A stretch of DNA of 64,000 nt from Pseudomonas haemolytica (GTDB lineage: Bacteria; Pseudomonadota; Gammaproteobacteria; Pseudomonadales; Pseudomonadaceae), in assembly GCF_009659625.1 (NCBI RefSeq), contig NZ_VOIW01000010.1, forward strand, positions 1-64,000, written 5' to 3'. The notes below the pieces were generated by a model. That model worked only from the letters and a program-made list of their open reading frames with translations, had not been told where the DNA came from and did not search any database. This document shows, in pieces, positions 62,207-64,000 of this stretch (position 1 is the first letter of the stretch; the number at the start of each line of letters is the position of its first letter). A program made the translations under genes and the position numbers.

Positions 62207-63516
62207 AGTCGATCCAGCGGCGCTTGAGCCTGGGGTTGATCAGCGTGATGGTGATCGTCGGCGTGGTGCTGGCGCAAACCAGCCTGTGGTTGTTCGAGGC
62301 CGGTTTGCAGCGCTATTTGGAGGCGGGCTTGCACAACGACAGTGAGAACCTGCTGGTGGCACTGGTGCGCGGGCCCAATGGCGTACAGTTGGATGAGCAA
62401 CGCCTGTCGCCCGCTTATCAGCGGCCGTTCTCCGGGCATTATTTCCGTATCGACTTTGCCGATATCCATTGGCGCTCCCGTTCACTGTGGGACCAGGAGC
62501 TGCCCAGGCTCCCCGAGGCCGGGCTCAAGGGCAATCTGCAATTAGGGCCGGAAGGTCAACAGCTGTTGGTACTGCGTTCGGACTACAAGCGCTTTGGTAA
62601 GTCGATTTCCATCAGCGTGGCCCAGGACTACACGCCCGTGCGGGAAAGTTTTCGCCTGATGCGCCAGATCGGTCTGGTAATCGGGTTGGCGGCGCTGCTG
62701 CTGGTGCTGATCCTGCAGCGGGTCACCGTGCGTCGTGCCCTGCGCCCACTGGAGACGGCGCGCAACCAGATCGCCCAGTTGCAACAGGGCCAGCGCTCGC
62801 AGCTCGACACTCAGGTGCCGTTGGAGCTGGAACCGCTGGTGGCGCAGATCAACCATTTGCTGGCGCACACCGAAGACAGTCTCAAACGCTCGCGCAATGC
62901 CCTCGGCAACCTGGGGCATGCGCTGAAAACCCCAATGGCCGTGTTGTTGAGCGCAGCGTCCAGTGACGCACTCAAAAACCATCCGCAGTTGAGTCAACTG
63001 CTGCGCGAGCAACTGCAGCAGGTGCAGCAGCGTCTCAATCGCGAACTCAACCGTGCGCGCCTGGCGGGCGATTCATTGCCCGGCGCCTTGTTTGACTGTG
63101 ACGCAGAACTACCCGGATTGTTGGCCACCCTGCGCATGATCCATGGCGAACACCTGGACCTGAGCTCCGACGCCGCGCCGGGCCTGCAATTGCCTTGGGA
63201 CCGTGAAGACCTGTTGGAGCTGTTGGGCAACCTGTTGGACAACGCCTGCAAATGGGCGGATGCCGAAGTGCGTTTGAGCGTCATCGCGACGCCGCGCAGC
63301 TACCTGCTGGCGGTGGAAGACGATGGCCCCGGTATTCCCGAGGCCCAGCGTGACCAAGTGTTCAGCCGAGGCGCGCGCCTGGATGAACAAATGATCGGCC
63401 ATGGCCTGGGGCTGGGGATCGTGCGGGACATCGTCGAGGTGTGGGGCGGGTTGTTGCAGTTGAAGGAAAGTGAGCTGGGTGGGCTTAAAGTGTTGATCGA
63501 ATTGCCACGCCGCTAA
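62203..63516 (+). CDS. Sensor histidine kinase
   Basis: 437 aa. Membrane segment 1 (residues about 8-29), a periplasmic sensor of about 130 residues, segment 2 (about 160-180), HAMP-like linker, then His239 in LGNLGHALKTPMAVL, the N box LLDNACKWAD, the G1 box EDDGPGIP and GHGLGLGI. It phosphorylates the coupled regulator. The two PepSY proteins upstream may modulate its sensor domain. Confidence 0.92.
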   Translation: MKSIQRRLSLGLISVMVIVGVVLAQTSLWLFEAGLQRYLEAGLHNDSENLLVALVRGPNGVQLDEQRLSPAYQRPFSGHYFRIDFADIHWRSRSLWDQELPRLPEAGLKGNLQLGPEGQQLLVLRSDYKRFGKSISISVAQDYTPVRESFRLMRQIGLVIGLAALLLVLILQRVTVRRALRPLETARNQIAQLQQGQRSQLDTQVPLELEPLVAQINHLLAHTEDSLKRSRNALGNLGHALKTPMAVLLSAASSDALKNHPQLSQLLREQLQQVQQRLNRELNRARLAGDSLPGALFDCDAELPGLLATLRMIHGEHLDLSSDAAPGLQLPWDREDLLELLGNLLDNACKWADAEVRLSVIATPRSYLLAVEDDGPGIPEAQRDQVFSRGARLDEQMIGHGLGLGIVRDIVEVWGGLLQLKESELGGLKVLIELPRR

Positions 63517-63540
63517 CACTGGCACACCACTGCTCAAAAT

Positions 63541-63626
63541 GTGGGAGCGGGCTTGCTCGCGAATGCGGTGTGCCAGTCAATGCATTCGGCACCTGACATA
63601 CCGCATTCGCAAGTAAGCCCACACAC
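63541..63626. repeat. REPIN-like pair of Pseudomonas REP sequences
   Basis: GTGGGAGCGGGCTTGCTCGC (63541-63560, continuing GAATGCGGTG) is a standard P. fluorescens REP sequence. A diverged inverted copy, CCGCATTCGCAAGTAAGCCC with ACAC after it, lies at 63601-63626. The two face each other over about 30 bases, as in a REPIN. Confidence 0.88.
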
Positions 63627-63664
63627 ATCTAGATGTTCTTCAGTCTCAAAGGTTGTGCAAGTTG

Positions 63665-64000
63665 TTACACCCTGAACTGATCCATCAACCCCTGCTGCTG
63701 ATTCGCCAAACTGTTCAACGCCTGGCTGACCCGCGCCGATTCATTGGCCTGCTCGGACAACGACTCGGTCACATCGCGAATGGTCGCCACGTTGTTGTTG
63801 ATCTCTTCGGCCACCGCGCTTTGCTCTTCGGCGGCGCTGGCGATTTGCAGGTTCATGTCGCTGATCACCGTGACCGCGTCGCCAATCTGGCGCAAGGCCG
63901 TTACGGCCTGGCCGACTTGTTCGACACTGCCTTGGGCCTGGCGATAGCTGTTGCCCATGGACCCGACCACATCGGTGGTGCCGTTTTGCAATTGTTCGAT
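63665..64000 (-). CDS. Methyl-accepting chemotaxis protein, C-terminal part (cut by window end)
   Basis: 112 residues are visible. IASAAEEQSAVAEEINNNV (AAEEQS) and the following helix are the conserved signalling-domain end of MCPs, with the last residues MDQFRV. The 5' part lies beyond the window, so the ligand-binding domain is not seen. Confidence 0.9.
   Translation of the reverse strand: MEQLQNGTTDVVGSMGNSYRQAQGSVEQVGQAVTALRQIGDAVTVISDMNLQIASAAEEQSAVAEEINNNVATIRDVTESLSEQANESARVSQALNSLANQQQGLMDQFRV

Overview
The window is chromosomal DNA of a fluorescent Pseudomonas, most likely of the P. fluorescens group. It is GC-rich with Pseudomonas codon use. The first bases are the 3' end of a Pseudomonas-type 5S rRNA. 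A Psl-type exopolysaccharide operon, FecI/FecR/TonB-receptor signalling sets, a type VI VgrG island, a typical isonitrile hydratase/GlxA pair and a REPIN-like repeat all fit this assignment. No species can be named from the sequence alone.

Layout. 1-9.5 kb: 5S rRNA end and terminator; a PBP2 (mrdA-like) without rodA beside it; GFA and SRPBCC genes; a TonB siderophore receptor divergent from DNA polymerase II with a strong Fur box between them; a GST; an exported DUF4174 protein. 9.5-24.7 kb: a 12-gene minus-strand operon (pslA to pslK-like plus one acyltransferase) for making, polymerising and exporting a Psl-like polysaccharide, with most junctions overlapping by 1-4 bases. 25-29.2 kb: STN-type TonB receptor, FecR anti-sigma and FecI-type sigma factor. 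30-36 kb: a small AT-flanked locus with isonitrile synthase, Fe(II)/2OG oxygenase, GlxA-type regulator, isonitrile hydratase and an FAD aromatic hydroxylase. 36-39.6 kb: SDR, GH15 and alpha/beta hydrolase operon. 39.6-41.8 kb: an unknown gene that appears frameshifted, divergent from a cytochrome c. 41.9-45.9 kb: a second FecI-FecR-FecA set closed by a strong terminator.

46-50.2 kb is the most interesting stretch. Three near-consensus hrp boxes (GGAACN-N15-CCACNNA) each stand 60-95 bases before a short unrecognised gene whose N-terminus resembles type III secreted proteins. A fourth gene is coupled to the last of them. A further hrp-box match followed by a long hairpin lies before vgrG. This looks like an undescribed HrpL-controlled set of type III substrates outside a secretion gene cluster.

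50.6-56.4 kb: a type VI effector island with VgrG, a DUF4123 adaptor, a lipoprotein (probable immunity protein) and a class-3 lipase of Tle type whose base composition changes abruptly in mid-gene. 56.4-64 kb: cytosine deaminase and permease, queD, a patatin-like phospholipase, two PepSY proteins coupled to a two-component system, a REPIN-like element and the cut-off end of a methyl-accepting chemotaxis protein.

Themes: iron acquisition (three TonB receptors, two surface-signalling systems, possibly the isonitrile locus), surface polysaccharide, and contact-dependent interaction with hosts (type III) and competitors (type VI).
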